Source: Terrilactibacillus tamarindi
GTDB taxonomy: Bacteria; Bacillota; Bacilli; Bacillales; Sporolactobacillaceae
Length of the DNA stretch: 55,750 nt
Reading direction: 5' to 3'
Assembly: GCF_009718825.1 (NCBI RefSeq)
Contig: NZ_WNHB01000022.1
Location: forward strand, 1 to 55,750
Positions 26,517 through 36,243 of the stretch are shown here, one piece after another (the stretch's first letter is position 1; each line of letters opens with the position of its first letter). The notes under the pieces were generated by a model. The model ran no database searches and was not told where the DNA came from. It worked only from the letters and a program-made list of their open reading frames with translations. A program made the position numbers and the translations under genes.

Positions 26517-28082
26517 ATGTTATCTTCTGTTGTATTCATCATCTCCATTGCTCTAATCTCTGTAGTTTGTCTTTTCGTTGGTTATTTTATTCGAAAATTA
26601 ATCGCAGAAGCCAAAATTGCAACCGCTGAAAACGCTGCAAGGCAAATTGTAGAAGAAGCAAAGCGGGAGGCAGAGGCACTAAAGAAAGAAGCTCTTCTTG
26701 AAGCAAAAGATGAGATTCACACTTTACGTACTGAGGCAGAAAGTGAAATAAGAGAGCGTCGAAATGAACTTCAAAGACAAGAAAATCGCCTTGTTCAAAA
26801 AGAAGATTTACTCGATCGGAAAAGTGAAACCCTTGATAAAAAAGAGGAAGTTTTAGAAAAAAGGGAGGATTCTCTCAATAAAAAATATCGACAAATTGAA
26901 GAGATGGAAAGCAAAGTGGAGGAACTGCTACGCATTCAACATACTGAGCTTGAGCGTATTTCTGGTTTAACCAATGAGGAAGCAAAAGATATCATTTTGA
27001 ACCAAGTTAGACAAGAAACAGCCCATGAAGCGGCACAGCTCATTAAAGAAATTGAAACACGAGCTAAAGAAGAAGCAGACAAGAAAGCAAAGAATTTACT
27101 TTCACTCGCTATCCAACGTTGTGCAGCTGATCATGTTGCAGAAACGACCGTTTCCGTTGTCAACTTACCAAATGATGAAATGAAAGGTCGAATCATTGGT
27201 AGAGAAGGAAGAAATATTCGGACACTCGAAACATTGACGGGAATCGACTTAATTATTGACGATACGCCTGAAGCGGTTATTCTTTCTGGTTTTGATCCAA
27301 TAAGAAGAGAAACAGCAAGACTCGCATTAGAAAAACTTGTTCAAGATGGTCGAATTCATCCTGCTCGTATTGAAGAAATGGTAGAAAAATCAAGAAGAGA
27401 AGTAGATGAAATGATTCGTGAATACGGTGAACAAACAACGTTTGAAGTTGGAATTCATGGATTGCATCCAGACCTTATCAAGATTCTGGGAAGATTACGC
27501 TTTAGAACAAGCTATGGTCAGAATGTGTTGAAACACTCAATCGAAGTGGCCTATTTAACGGGTTTGATGGCTGCTGAATTAGGTGAGGATGTTACCCTTG
27601 CACGCCGTGCTGGACTTCTCCATGATATTGGTAAAGCGATCGACCATGAAGTTGAAGGAAGTCATGTTGAAATTGGTGTTGAACTAGCAACGAAGTATAA
27701 AGAACATCCTGTTGTGATCAACAGTATTGCTTCACACCACGGTGATACTGAATCAACTTCTGTCATTTCAACTCTAGTTGCAGCAGCAGATGCCTTATCA
27801 GCTGCTAGACCAGGTGCAAGACGTGAAACGCTAGAAAACTACATTAAACGTTTGGAGAAACTAGAAGAAATTTCAGAGTCTTTTAAAGGCGTGGAAAAAT
27901 CATTTGCCATTCAGGCTGGACGTGAAATTCGTATCATGGTTCAACCAGATGTCATTGATGATGCAAGTTCTTACAAATTAGCACATGATATTACGAAAAA
28001 AATTGAAAATGAGCTCGATTATCCCGGCCATATCAAAGTAACGGTCATTCGCGAAACAAGGGCCGTTGAATATGCAAAATAG
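26517..28082 (+). CDS. rny: Ribonuclease Y
   Basis: The membrane-anchored endoribonuclease that initiates much of the mRNA decay in Bacillus. Its 521 residues comprise an N-terminal transmembrane helix (about 1-25), a long charged coiled coil (about 30-200), a KH RNA-binding domain with [17 protein letters not shown] (about 210-275) and an HD domain with [12 protein letters not shown] (around residue 370). All metal-binding residues expected of the HD motif are present. The SD AGGAGG is excellent. It has its own strong promoter and terminator and is followed by ymdB, as in B. subtilis. Confidence 0.97.
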   Translation: MLSSVVFIISIALISVVCLFVGYFIRKLIAEAKIATAENAARQIVEEAKREAEALKKEALLEAKDEIHTLRTEAESEIRERRNELQRQENRLVQKEDLLDRKSETLDKKEEVLEKREDSLNKKYRQIEEMESKVEELLRIQHTELERISGLTNEEAKDIILNQVRQETAHEAAQLIKEIETRAKEEADKKAKNLLSLAIQRCAADHVAETTVSVVNLPNDEMKGRIIGREGRNIRTLETLTGIDLIIDDTPEAVILSGFDPIRRETARLALEKLVQDGRIHPARIEEMVEKSRREVDEMIREYGEQTTFEVGIHGLHPDLIKILGRLRFRTSYGQNVLKHSIEVAYLTGLMAAELGEDVTLARRAGLLHDIGKAIDHEVEGSHVEIGVELATKYKEHPVVINSIASHHGDTESTSVISTLVAAADALSAARPGARRETLENYIKRLEKLEEISESFKGVEKSFAIQAGREIRIMVQPDVIDDASSYKLAHDITKKIENELDYPGHIKVTVIRETRAVEYAK

Positions 28083-28107
28083 AAAAGCGACTTAAGTCGC
28101 TTTTTTA
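28083..28107 (+). terminator. Terminator after rny
   Basis: AAAAGCGACTT (28083-28093) and AAGTCGCTTTT (28094-28104) form a compact stem ending in a six-T run. Confidence 0.8.
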
Positions 28108-28135
28108 TTTTGGCCTATTTGAATAATCCTAAGGG

Positions 28136-28165
28136 TTTACTCCCGGAAAGAATTCAAGCTATAAT
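28136..28165 (+). promoter_or_regulatory. Probable sigma-A promoter for ymdB
   Basis: TTTACT (28136-28141), an 18-bp spacer, and a consensus TATAAT (28160-28165), 55 bp before ymdB. Confidence 0.45.
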
Positions 28166-28220
28166 AGGAAAGAATAGTTAAACTGACTGGTATGTTTAAC
28201 ACTATAGTAAGGAGATAATA

Positions 28221-29015
28221 ATGAGAATATTATTTATTGGTGATGTGTATGGAAAATTAGGAAGACAAATGATTGATGAACATCTAGCACGATTAAAGAA
28301 ACATTATCATCCGACACTTACCATAATCAATGCAGAAAATGCCGCCCACGGAAAAGGAATCACAGAGAAAATCTACAAACAATTAATGGAACAAGGTGCA
28401 GATGTGATCACCATGGGTAACCATACATGGGATAATCGCGAAATATTTGAATTTATCGATCGAGCTCATAAATTAGTAAGACCTGCGAATTTTCCAGAAG
28501 GTACGGCTGGCGTAGGTTTTCGGATTGTGCAAATTAATCAATGGAAGGTCGGCATTGTTAATTTACAAGGTCGCGTATTTTTACCACCTTTAGACGATCC
28601 GTTTTCTAAGGCAGAATCAATTATTAAAGAGATTAGGAAAGAAACCCCCATTATTTTTGTTGATTTTCATGCTGAAACCACCAGTGAAAAAATAGCTCTT
28701 GGATGGCATTTGGATGGAAGGGTATCAGCGGTTGTAGGGACACATACACATGTACAAACAGCCGATGAACGTATTTTTCCAAAGGGGACAGCGTATCTAA
28801 CAGATGTAGGGATGACGGGGCCATATGATGGAATAATTGGTGTACAAAGGGAAACCGTCATTAGACGCTTTTTGACGCAAATGCCGGCTCGTTTTGAAAG
28901 CGAAACGGGAGCAGCGCAATTGAGTGCTGTCGTTATTGATATCGATGAAAGTACAGGAAGTGCCAAGAAAATCGAGAGGTGTCTTATTAATCCAGACCAC
29001 CCATTCTTAAAATAA
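28221..29015 (+). CDS. ymdB: Cyclic-nucleotide-type phosphodiesterase YmdB
   Basis: A 264-residue metallophosphoesterase of the YmdB family. The B. subtilis enzyme acts on 2',3'-cyclic nucleotides and influences the choice between motility and biofilm. The metal-binding residues are in GDVYG (7-11), NAENAAHGKG, MGNHTWDN and the C-terminal VGTHTHVQTAD with TDVGMTGPYDG. All are intact. ATG with AAGGAG upstream. Its place directly after rny is conserved and suggests a shared role in RNA turnover. Confidence 0.93.
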   Translation: MRILFIGDVYGKLGRQMIDEHLARLKKHYHPTLTIINAENAAHGKGITEKIYKQLMEQGADVITMGNHTWDNREIFEFIDRAHKLVRPANFPEGTAGVGFRIVQINQWKVGIVNLQGRVFLPPLDDPFSKAESIIKEIRKETPIIFVDFHAETTSEKIALGWHLDGRVSAVVGTHTHVQTADERIFPKGTAYLTDVGMTGPYDGIIGVQRETVIRRFLTQMPARFESETGAAQLSAVVIDIDESTGSAKKIERCLINPDHPFLK

Positions 29016-29099
29016 GAATCAAATTTAGTTATTAACAACAGTGCCTAGTTCCAAGATATAGAAGGTAAATGCATCAATCGTGATAAAATTATGATTAAA

Positions 29100-29128
29100 G
29101 CAGGAATACCCGTCCTTTTAGTGAATAT
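29100..29128 (+). promoter_or_regulatory. Sigma-H promoter for spoVS
   Basis: -35 GCAGGAATA (29100-29108), an 11-bp spacer, and -10 AGTGAATAT (29120-29128). Both match the sigma-H consensus RnAGGAwww / RnnGAATww at every defined position. The start codon of spoVS is 40 bp downstream. Confidence 0.85.
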
Positions 29129-29168
29129 AATTAGATATGCGGATGACAATCTATAGGGAGGAACAGGA

Positions 29169-29429
29169 ATGGATATATTAAAAGTTTCAGCAAAATCTAT
29201 ACCTAACTCCGTTGCTGGTGCACTTGCTAACACTGTCCGAGAAAGAGGGACGGCAGAGATTCAAGCGATCGGCGCAGGTGCCTTAAATCAAGCTGTAAAA
29301 GCAGTTGCGATTGCACGAGGATTTGTAGCACCAGGGGGATTAGATCTAATTTGTATTCCAGCATTTACTGATATTCTCATTGATGGAGAAGAAAGAACCG
29401 CGATTAAATTGATAGTAGAGCCTCGTTAA
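29169..29429 (+). CDS. spoVS: Stage V sporulation protein S
   Basis: An 86-residue Alba-like protein needed for normal septation and coat assembly during sporulation. The sequence is nearly invariant in spore formers, including AEIQAIGAGALNQAVKAVAIARGFVAP in two contiguous blocks and the C-terminus AIKLIVEPR. An upstream perfect sigma-H promoter fits its known early-sporulation expression. ATG with AGGGAGGA upstream. A terminator follows within 25 bp. Confidence 0.98.
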   Translation: MDILKVSAKSIPNSVAGALANTVRERGTAEIQAIGAGALNQAVKAVAIARGFVAPGGLDLICIPAFTDILIDGEERTAIKLIVEPR

Positions 29430-29449
29430 TTCGATAACAAAGAACTATG

Positions 29450-29481
29450 AACCTGTTTGTTCAAAGAACAAGCAGGTTTTA
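29450..29481 (+). terminator. Terminator after spoVS
   Basis: Stem AACCTGTTTGTTC (29450-29462) / GAACAAGCAGGTT (29466-29478) with one G-U pair, followed by TT. It lies directly before the SD of the dipeptidase. Confidence 0.7.
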
Positions 29482-29498
29482 GGCATGGGGAGGAAATC

Positions 29499-30425
29499 AT
29501 GCTACCTATTTTTGATGGCCATTGCGATGTGTTATTTAGACTTGATGATGATCCAAATTTATCTTTTAACAAAGAGAATGGTTTACATAGTTCCGCTCCT
29601 TTATTACGCAAAGGAGGCGCAAAAATTCAATGTTTTGCACTGTATGTTGGTGAGGGCATTTCTGAGGAATCTAAGTTTTCGAATGTCTTACACATGATCG
29701 ATATTTTTTTCAATCAAGTGATTGAACCTAATCCAGATATGGTCCTTGTACGAACAAAACAAGAAATTAATGAACTTCAAGACCACCAGATTGGAGCTAT
29801 GCTCACGTTAGAGGGTTGTGATGCGATCGGTCATGACATAATTAAATTAAGAACGTTATTTCGTTTAGGTATCAGATCGGTAGGATTGACATGGAATCAT
29901 GCGAATGCTTGCGCAGACGGAGCACTTGAACCAAGGGGTGGTGGACTTACGCGTTTTGGTTTTGAAGTTGTAAAAGAAAATAATAGACATAAGGTTATGA
30001 CGGATGTTTCTCATCTAAGTGAAAGGAGTTTTTGGGATGTCATTGAAGCAGCCCAATTTCCCACAGCTTCCCATTCCAATGTGAAACGATTATGTGAACA
30101 TCCTAGAAATCTAACAAATGAACAAATTTCGGCCCTTTTTACTAGAGATGGATTTATTGGCGTGACCTTCGTACCGAAATTCTTAACAACCCAAGCTGAA
30201 GCATCTATTTCGGATATCCTTAGACATATCGACTATCTGTGTGAACTGGGTGGTGTGAGTCACATTGGTTTTGGATCTGACTTTGATGGAATAGATAAAA
30301 CGCCTAAAGACTTGACAAACTATGGAGATTATCCTAAATTAGTTGAAACACTTCTTAAACATTACTCTGAAGAACAAGTAAAAGGCTTTCTTTTTAAAAA
30401 TTTCTATGATTGCTTACCTGTATAG
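29499..30425 (+). CDS. Membrane dipeptidase (peptidase family M19)
   Basis: A 308-residue zinc dipeptidase of the renal-dipeptidase family, a TIM barrel that cleaves dipeptides, including those with a D-residue at the C-terminus. Metal ligands are visible: the HCD pair in FDGHCDVLFRL, the bridging glutamate in MLTLEGCDAIG, histidines in DVSHLSER and TASHSNVKRLCEHPRNL, and the aspartate in HIGFGSDFDG. There is no signal peptide, so it is cytoplasmic despite the family name. I chose the ATG at 29499, eight bases after GGGGAGG; the frame extends upstream only through the spoVS terminator. In B. subtilis this site is occupied by tdh-kbl instead. Confidence 0.88.
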   Translation: MLPIFDGHCDVLFRLDDDPNLSFNKENGLHSSAPLLRKGGAKIQCFALYVGEGISEESKFSNVLHMIDIFFNQVIEPNPDMVLVRTKQEINELQDHQIGAMLTLEGCDAIGHDIIKLRTLFRLGIRSVGLTWNHANACADGALEPRGGGLTRFGFEVVKENNRHKVMTDVSHLSERSFWDVIEAAQFPTASHSNVKRLCEHPRNLTNEQISALFTRDGFIGVTFVPKFLTTQAEASISDILRHIDYLCELGGVSHIGFGSDFDGIDKTPKDLTNYGDYPKLVETLLKHYSEEQVKGFLFKNFYDCLPV

Positions 30426-30557
30426 AAACGGGTGTGTCATCGAAATGACAATAATTAATAAAATGTGATTGCATCTATCCCTGTTTTTTTAAACAAAATG
30501 AGGTAAAATAGAGATGTAGTGTTTGGAAAATATCAATGTCAGAGAGGATGCATTCAC

Positions 30558-31016
30558 ATGAAAGTCAAAGAAATCATGATTGAAGATGTCTTAATGATTG
30601 ATAAAAATGAAAGCGTAACCAATTTAATGAAATGCCTTACAGAAAATAAAATAGGCGGCGTCCCTGTCGTAGATCAGGACCACCATTTACTTGGTATGAT
30701 CAGCGATGGAGATGTTATTCGTGCATTATCGCCAAGAGAACAGAATATATTTGATTTCTATTCACTAATTGTCCTTGTTGAAAAACCTGAGTTAAAAGAG
30801 CAAATTAGAAGATTCCTTGAGAAATCAGTTGAACAAGTCATGACAAAAAGAAAAATTGAGTATGTAAAACCAGAAGACAGCCTTCAAGATATATTGAATA
30901 TTCTATCACATCATCATTTTAAAAAAATCCCGGTCATTGATGACGACAATAAAGTGGTTGGTGTCGTAAGTAGAGGGGACGTTATTCGTTATATTACAAA
31001 GCAAATGTTAGAATAA
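30558..31016 (+). CDS. Two-CBS-domain protein
   Basis: A 152-residue protein made of two CBS domains (about residues 1-55 and 90-150). These form a Bateman module that usually senses adenine nucleotides. The repeats show the paired pattern GGVPVVDQDHHLLGMISDGDV and KKIPVIDDDNKVVGVVSRGDV. There is no fused effector domain, so its partner is unknown. The ATG at 30558 is nine bases from GAGAGGA; an upstream in-frame GTG at 30519 has no SD. It is closed by a strong terminator, so it is probably transcribed alone. Confidence 0.85.
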   Translation: MKVKEIMIEDVLMIDKNESVTNLMKCLTENKIGGVPVVDQDHHLLGMISDGDVIRALSPREQNIFDFYSLIVLVEKPELKEQIRRFLEKSVEQVMTKRKIEYVKPEDSLQDILNILSHHHFKKIPVIDDDNKVVGVVSRGDVIRYITKQMLE

Positions 31017-31024
31017 ACGTACAT

Positions 31025-31061
31025 TAGAACGTAAGAATAAAAGCTTACGTTCTATTTTTTT
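31025..31061 (+). terminator. Terminator after CBS gene
   Basis: Perfect 11-bp stem TAGAACGTAAG (31025-31035) / CTTACGTTCTA (31044-31054) followed by seven T. Confidence 0.9.
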
Positions 31062-31151
31062 ATTTAAATCCTGTTTAAAACGAACGAATACATCTTATTA
31101 AACGTACTATTTTAGAATGAGCCAAACAGTGAATAAGAAAGTGGGAGAAGA

Positions 31152-31865
31152 ATGCTAAAAATAGAAAATTTAACAAAACACTATCGAGGTGGAAATTGTG
31201 GAATACATCATATTAATTTAGAAGTGCAAGCTGGAGATATTTATGGCTTTCTAGGTTCAAATGGGGCCGGGAAAACGACGACGATAAAATGTGTCACTGG
31301 AATTCATGATTTTGATCATGGTGAGATTACGATTAATGGATTATCACTGAAACGTCATGCACTCGAATGTAAACAAGTGATGGCGTATATCCCTGATAAC
31401 CCAGATCTATATGAAAATATGAGTGGAATTCACTATTTGAATTTTATCGCTGACATCTATAAAATGAATCAATTTCAAAGAACAGAAGAGATAGAGCATT
31501 ATGCGAACCTTTTTAACTTAACGGAGTTTTTAGGAAATTCGATTTCATCCTATTCTCATGGAATGAAGCAAAAACTAGCCATTATTTCAGCTGTTATGCA
31601 TCATCCCAAATTATTACTATTGGATGAACCTTTTGTTGGATTAGATCCAAAAGCAGCCTTCGAACTCAAAAAAATAATGAAATCACTTGTGGAAAAGGGT
31701 ACGGCTATTTTTATTTCATCCCATGTTCTTGAGGTGGTTGAAAAACTGTGTAATAAAATTGCTATTATTCAATCTGGCTCAATTATTGCAAATGGAGAGA
31801 CTGAATTAGTAAAAGGACATTCATCACTTGAACAAGTTTTTTTGGAGTTGACACGAAATGAGTAA
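31152..31865 (+). CDS. ABC transporter ATPase (ABC-2 exporter type)
   Basis: A 237-residue ATPase with Walker A GSNGAGKTTT, the Q-loop region, a signature degenerate to SYSHGMKQKLAI, and Walker B LLLDEPFVGLD. It is closest in style to the exporters of the CcmA/YxlF group. It overlaps the following permease gene by eight bases, and that in turn lies three bases before the sigma-factor region. The whole block therefore looks like one operon. Substrate unknown; similar pairs export antimicrobial peptides or lipids. Confidence 0.88.
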   Translation: MLKIENLTKHYRGGNCGIHHINLEVQAGDIYGFLGSNGAGKTTTIKCVTGIHDFDHGEITINGLSLKRHALECKQVMAYIPDNPDLYENMSGIHYLNFIADIYKMNQFQRTEEIEHYANLFNLTEFLGNSISSYSHGMKQKLAIISAVMHHPKLLLLDEPFVGLDPKAAFELKKIMKSLVEKGTAIFISSHVLEVVEKLCNKIAIIQSGSIIANGETELVKGHSSLEQVFLELTRNE

Positions 31866-33450
31866 TATCTTGATACTTTTAAAAGTCAATCTTCTTAATG
31901 TTTGTGATTGGAATAAATTTTTCAAACGATCAGCAATAAACATAAAAATGAAGATGACCTTTATTATTTTGATTATTTTTATTGGAATGAGTTTAGCTAT
32001 GACGAGCTCAACCATGTATATGTATGGTTTGGGGATATTTCTAACTAAGCATCATCTGTTTTCCTATTTTGTCCCAGTCTCATCGTTTCTGGCATCTCTT
32101 GTCATGTTCATTTTATGCTTATATTGGACATCAGGTTATTTATTAGGATTCAAAGATTTTAATTTACTAATGTCTCTTCCAATAAAAGCTTATGAGATGA
32201 TCATAAGTAAACTATGCTACGTTTATATAGTATGTGAATTAATCAGTGTATTGATCTGTTTGCCTTCCTTTATTATATTTGGATTAAACCTCCACTTTGG
32301 ATTTATCTATTATTTATTTTCAATCTTAGTTATCACTATCTTGCCATTATGGCCAATGATCTTAGGATCTCTATTTACGATGAGTTTAGGAAGAGTCAAT
32401 ATAAAGCTAAAATCCAAGAAAATGGGTATGATGATTTGCTGGATTATAATAATCCTAATAGCCTCATTAGTTGGTTATCATTTATTGGACTCTATATCAG
32501 TGGAAGACCTACAAACAGCCATTCGAAAGATAACGACGATTATTTTCCCATTAAATATTTTAAAAATAGGTTTAGTAGGCATTCATATTGAGTTTATTTT
32601 GCTATTTATGTTTATTTATTTAATCCCATTTAACCTTTTTATCCTAGTTCTATCAAAATCATTTGTTCATATTAATTCTATTATGTCAGAACAAAGTAAA
32701 ATAAAAACATATAAGAAGACACATTTAAAACAGTTACCTATTTTTGCTTCTTGTGTGAAAAAAGAACTAACCAACTATTTGAGCTCTTTTACAGTCGTGA
32801 TGAATACGTCTTTTGGTATTATTTTGCTTACCTTTCTTCTCGTTACTTCCTCACTCCTTTCTATAAATTACGAGATGATTTTGCATCAATTTATGCCTAA
32901 TGACCAAATAGTACAGATGTGGATCGGTTTATTTAGCCTGGTAGCCTCTTTGTCGTGTACAACATCGAGTTCAATCTCCTTGGAAGGTCAGAACCTATGG
33001 ATAATAAAATCGCTTCCAATAAAAAGATTCACGATATTAAAAAGTAAACTCGCCGTAAATCTTATACTCGTCATGCCATTATTAGGCTTAGATGTATGCA
33101 TCGTCGCTCTTAGAGAAAACATGAGTATTGTTGAAGGAATTTTACTCCTCGTGATCCCAAGTTTGCACTTGTCCAATGTTTCGTTAACAGGTCTCCTCGT
33201 TAACTTGCGCTTTCCAAAACTCATTTGGCGATCACCAATGGTTGTCGTGAAACAAAGTCTAAGTGTTCTATTAACGATGTTAATTGAAACCACCGTTTTC
33301 TCTCTCTCGGTAGGAAGCTATTTTATATTTATGAATAAAGTTCCATTCCTCTATTTTTCTGGAATACTGATAATCTTATTAGTCCTCGTTAATCTTCTCC
33401 TTTGGCACTTACTTAAAACAAAAGGCGTGGATTATTTCAATCAATTGTAA
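31858..33450 (+). CDS. ABC-2 type permease, large
   Basis: A 530-residue integral membrane protein with about 12 hydrophobic segments and no extracellular domain. It fits the large putative ABC permease families (ABC_tran_2-like) in which two six-helix halves are fused. The cytoplasmic segments LGFKDFNLLMSLPIKAYEM and GQNLWIIKSLPIKRF are the recurring 'SLPI' coupling motifs of both halves. It overlaps the ATPase gene by eight bases. It is unlike B. subtilis YxlG, which is half this size, although the neighbours are of the SigY-locus type. Confidence 0.85.
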   Translation: MSNILILLKVNLLNVCDWNKFFKRSAINIKMKMTFIILIIFIGMSLAMTSSTMYMYGLGIFLTKHHLFSYFVPVSSFLASLVMFILCLYWTSGYLLGFKDFNLLMSLPIKAYEMIISKLCYVYIVCELISVLICLPSFIIFGLNLHFGFIYYLFSILVITILPLWPMILGSLFTMSLGRVNIKLKSKKMGMMICWIIIILIASLVGYHLLDSISVEDLQTAIRKITTIIFPLNILKIGLVGIHIEFILLFMFIYLIPFNLFILVLSKSFVHINSIMSEQSKIKTYKKTHLKQLPIFASCVKKELTNYLSSFTVVMNTSFGIILLTFLLVTSSLLSINYEMILHQFMPNDQIVQMWIGLFSLVASLSCTTSSSISLEGQNLWIIKSLPIKRFTILKSKLAVNLILVMPLLGLDVCIVALRENMSIVEGILLLVIPSLHLSNVSLTGLLVNLRFPKLIWRSPMVVVKQSLSVLLTMLIETTVFSLSVGSYFIFMNKVPFLYFSGILIILLVLVNLLLWHLLKTKGVDYFNQL

Positions 33451-33477
33451 AGGATGAGAAGGGCGGATTTAAGAAAG

Positions 33478-34014
33478 ATGTCTGATAGACTATTAATTGA
33501 TAAAGCAAAGAATAAAAATAAAGATGCCTTCGCGGAGCTCTTTCTTAGACATCGTGACTTTCTATATCGATATCTATTAAAATTAACATTGAATCCTGAC
33601 TTAAGTGAAGATATTGTTCAAGACACCATGTTAAAATCTTATCAAAATATAAAAAAGTATAACGGATCATCATCCTTTACCTCGTGGTTAATCACAATAG
33701 CGAATCGCATTTATTTTGACATTCTAAGAAAGAAGAAAAGGGAAAGAAACTGGATAAAACAACAACAGATCCTTGGACAGAGGAAACTAAGCTGGCAACT
33801 ACAACAGAACAATGACAGATGGAGTGCGACATTAGAGAGTTTTAAAGAGTTAAAACCAGATATACGAGCTGCCGTACTATTAAAACACTATTATGGATAT
33901 ACCTATGATGAAATTGGGAAATTGATGGGAGTTAAAAGTGGAACCGTGAAATCTCGTGTTCATGTAGGTCTTATCCAATTAAGAAAGGGGTTATTAGGTG
34001 ATGAAGAAGGATGA
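33478..34014 (+). CDS. sigY: SigY-type ECF sigma factor
   Basis: A group IV RNA polymerase sigma factor. Region 2 spans about residues 14-75 (AELFLRHRDFLYRYLLKL, SEDIVQDTMLK) and includes SSFTSWLITIANRIY. Region 4 is about 115-170, with LLKHYYGYTYDEIGKLMGV and SGTVKSRVHVGLIQLRKGL. The similarity is strongest to B. subtilis SigY. I favour the ATG at 33478, which gives 178 residues, the length of SigY; an upstream ATG at 33454 lies only two bases after AAAGG. The two following genes are small membrane proteins like YxlC and YxlD, which hold SigY inactive. Confidence 0.82.
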   Translation: MSDRLLIDKAKNKNKDAFAELFLRHRDFLYRYLLKLTLNPDLSEDIVQDTMLKSYQNIKKYNGSSSFTSWLITIANRIYFDILRKKKRERNWIKQQQILGQRKLSWQLQQNNDRWSATLESFKELKPDIRAAVLLKHYYGYTYDEIGKLMGVKSGTVKSRVHVGLIQLRKGLLGDEEG

Positions 34015-34306
34015 TTTAAACAACGAATTAAGTAAGATAGATCGAATAACAGAAGAGTTAATAACAAAAGAAGATATTTTATGGCAGCTGGGAAAAAAAG
34101 AACGTCAATATCAGCGTCAACTGATAAAAGAGGTTAGCTTCTTTTTCTTGATAGGATTAATTTTGATGACTGGATTTACGATATCTTTCTTAAAACTACC
34201 CATCCTTTTTATAGTATTACAGATTTTCGTTCTTATCCTCATTCCTTTCTTAGTTTATATTGAAAATCGAAGCAACAATCCAATCGGCAGGTGGCATCAT
34301 GAGTAG
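34001..34306 (+). CDS. yxlC: Small membrane protein, probable YxlC-like anti-sigma factor
   Basis: A protein of about 101 residues. The N-terminal 45 residues are charged and soluble (DLNNELSKIDRITEELITKED), and two hydrophobic segments follow (about 47-67 and 70-92). It overlaps the end of the sigma-factor gene by 14 bases. In B. subtilis, YxlC in the same place is the negative regulator of SigY. The match in size, layout and position is good, but I cannot verify the sequence similarity, so the symbol is a positional assignment. A GTG at 33998 is an equally possible start; AAAGGGG is upstream. Confidence 0.6.
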   Translation: MKKDDLNNELSKIDRITEELITKEDILWQLGKKERQYQRQLIKEVSFFFLIGLILMTGFTISFLKLPILFIVLQIFVLILIPFLVYIENRSNNPIGRWHHE

Positions 34307-34490
34307 CCAGCAAATCGTGGTTGTTATACTAGCGGCAATCATCCTACTAACACAAGGCACCCTTTTGTTTTTAGATGCAAGAAAGAGACAACGACATGCT
34401 TGGTTATGGGGTATTGTCGGATTAATTCAATTCCCAGTACCGAGTCTTGTTTATTATTTCGTTGTGATTAAACGATATAATAAGACGTGA
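34299..34490 (+). CDS. yxlD: YxlD-like small membrane protein
   Basis: A 63-residue protein with two membrane segments around LDARKRQRHAWLWGIVGLIQFP. This signature of small phospholipase-D-nuclease N-terminal-like proteins is found in B. subtilis YxlD and YxlE. Together with YxlC it restrains SigY there. The ATG at 34299 follows AGGTGG with a four-base spacer and overlaps the upstream gene by eight bases. It is the last gene of the apparent operon. No clear terminator follows. Confidence 0.7.
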   Translation: MSSQQIVVVILAAIILLTQGTLLFLDARKRQRHAWLWGIVGLIQFPVPSLVYYFVVIKRYNKT

Positions 34491-34734
34491 TAAGAGATCT
34501 ATTATCTTTTCTAATTCTATCCCTTTTGTTATACTAAGGAAGATTTGTTATCATGAAGCAAGAGTTTTATAGCTTATTTTTTTGTCAAAAATAGAGACTG
34601 ACGCTTATTTTACAATTGGTTAATGAACGGTCTGATCAACTATAATATAAATTTTAATTTTTGATAACATCAAGCACATTTTCTTCGCCAAAAAAAAAGA
34701 AAAGATAAACCAAAACAAAAAGGAGGCTCTTTTC

Positions 34735-36243
34735 ATGTCTGAAGATCAAAAAGAGGTAAAACAAGAAAAGGACTACTCGAAATACTTTCAATCGACCTTT
34801 AAAGCCCCTTCATTGAAAGAGGCAAGAAGACGCCGTAAAAATACCATTCAGTATTTGAATGATTTTAGTATTCCTGAAGATATGAAGACCATTGGGCAAG
34901 GAAAACAGTTTATGATCCAAACGTACGGCTGCCAAATGAACGAACATGATACAGAAGTCATGGCGGGTATTTTATCGGAAATGGGGTATACAGCTACGGA
35001 AGATCCTGAAGTTGCTGACGTTATTCTCCTCAATACATGTGCTATCCGTGAAAATGCCGAGAATCGTGTGTTCGGAGAAATCGGCCATCTAAAAACAATG
35101 AAACGGGAACGACCTGACTTTATCCTAGGAATTTGCGGATGCATGGCTCAAGAAGAATCCGTTATTAATACCATTTTGCAAAAACACCCACAAGTCGATC
35201 TCATTTTTGGGACACACAATATTCACCGATTGCCACAACTTCTGAAAGAAGCCTTATTTAGTAAAGAAATGGTCATGGAAGTTTGGTCAAAAGAAGGCGA
35301 TATTGTTGAAAACTTGCCTAAAGTTAGAAACGGGAATATTCGCGGTTGGGTGAACATTATGTATGGCTGCGATAAATTCTGTACTTACTGTATTGTACCT
35401 TATACACGAGGAAAAGAGCGGAGCCGCCATCCGAAAGAGATCATCGAAGAAGTTCGTTCTCTTGCAAGACAAGGCTATAAAGAAATCACCCTGCTTGGTC
35501 AAAATGTAAATGCTTATGGAAAAGATCTTAAAGAACTAGAAAACTATGGTCTTGGCGATCTTATGGACGAGATTCGTAAAATTGATATTCCACGCATTCG
35601 CTTTACGACAAGTCATCCACGTGATTTTGATGACCACCTCATTGAAGTGTTGGCGAAAGGTGGAAATTTAGTCGAACACATACATTTGCCGGTTCAGTCT
35701 GGAAACAGTGATATATTAAAAATTATGGGCCGAAGCTATACAAGAGAACGTTATCTTGACTTGTTCCACAAAATTAAAAATGCGATTCCACATGCCTCAT
35801 TTACGACGGACATCATTGTTGGTTTTCCAAATGAAACGGATGAACAATTTGAAGACACCATGTCTCTTGTAAAAGAATGTGAATTTGATGGTGCCTACAC
35901 GTTTATTTATTCACCACGTGCGGGTACACCAGCGGCAAAAATGGAAGATAACATCCCGATGGAAGTGAAGAAGGAACGTCTCCAACGTTTGAATAAACTT
36001 GTTAATGAATTTGCATTGAAAAAAAATAGTCAATTATACGGTGAGGTTGTCGAAGTTCTTGTAGAAGGAACAAGTAAGAAAAATTCCGACGTCCTAAGTG
36101 GTCATACGAGAACGAATAAAGTTGTCAACTTCCGTGGACCAAAATCCCTAATTGGTGAATTGGTCAATGTTCGTATTACAGAAACGAAAACATGGTCTTT
36201 AACCGGTGAAATGGTGAAAGAAGCGAGTGTCATAAGCGAATGA
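34735..36243 (+). CDS. miaB: tRNA-2-methylthio-N6-dimethylallyladenosine synthase
   Basis: A radical-SAM methylthiotransferase that adds the methylthio group to i6A37 in tRNA; the i6A itself is made by MiaA, encoded 8.7 kb downstream. The 502-residue protein has an N-terminal cluster-binding domain (Cys66, Cys102, Cys136 in [16 protein letters not shown] and GCMAQ). The radical-SAM motif is CDKFCTYC (Cys212, 216, 219). A C-terminal TRAM domain occupies about 435-495. The start has AAGGAGG upstream. It overlaps ricA by four bases, an arrangement also seen in B. subtilis and relevant because the Ric proteins have been linked to tRNA methylthiolation. Confidence 0.97.
   Translation: MSEDQKEVKQEKDYSKYFQSTFKAPSLKEARRRRKNTIQYLNDFSIPEDMKTIGQGKQFMIQTYGCQMNEHDTEVMAGILSEMGYTATEDPEVADVILLNTCAIRENAENRVFGEIGHLKTMKRERPDFILGICGCMAQEESVINTILQKHPQVDLIFGTHNIHRLPQLLKEALFSKEMVMEVWSKEGDIVENLPKVRNGNIRGWVNIMYGCDKFCTYCIVPYTRGKERSRHPKEIIEEVRSLARQGYKEITLLGQNVNAYGKDLKELENYGLGDLMDEIRKIDIPRIRFTTSHPRDFDDHLIEVLAKGGNLVEHIHLPVQSGNSDILKIMGRSYTRERYLDLFHKIKNAIPHASFTTDIIVGFPNETDEQFEDTMSLVKECEFDGAYTFIYSPRAGTPAAKMEDNIPMEVKKERLQRLNKLVNEFALKKNSQLYGEVVEVLVEGTSKKNSDVLSGHTRTNKVVNFRGPKSLIGELVNVRITETKTWSLTGEMVKEASVISE

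Noticed and set aside
31152-34490. Recently acquired island
   Set aside because: Base composition, SD style and codon use look like the neighbours, and no integrase, tRNA or boundary repeats are visible.
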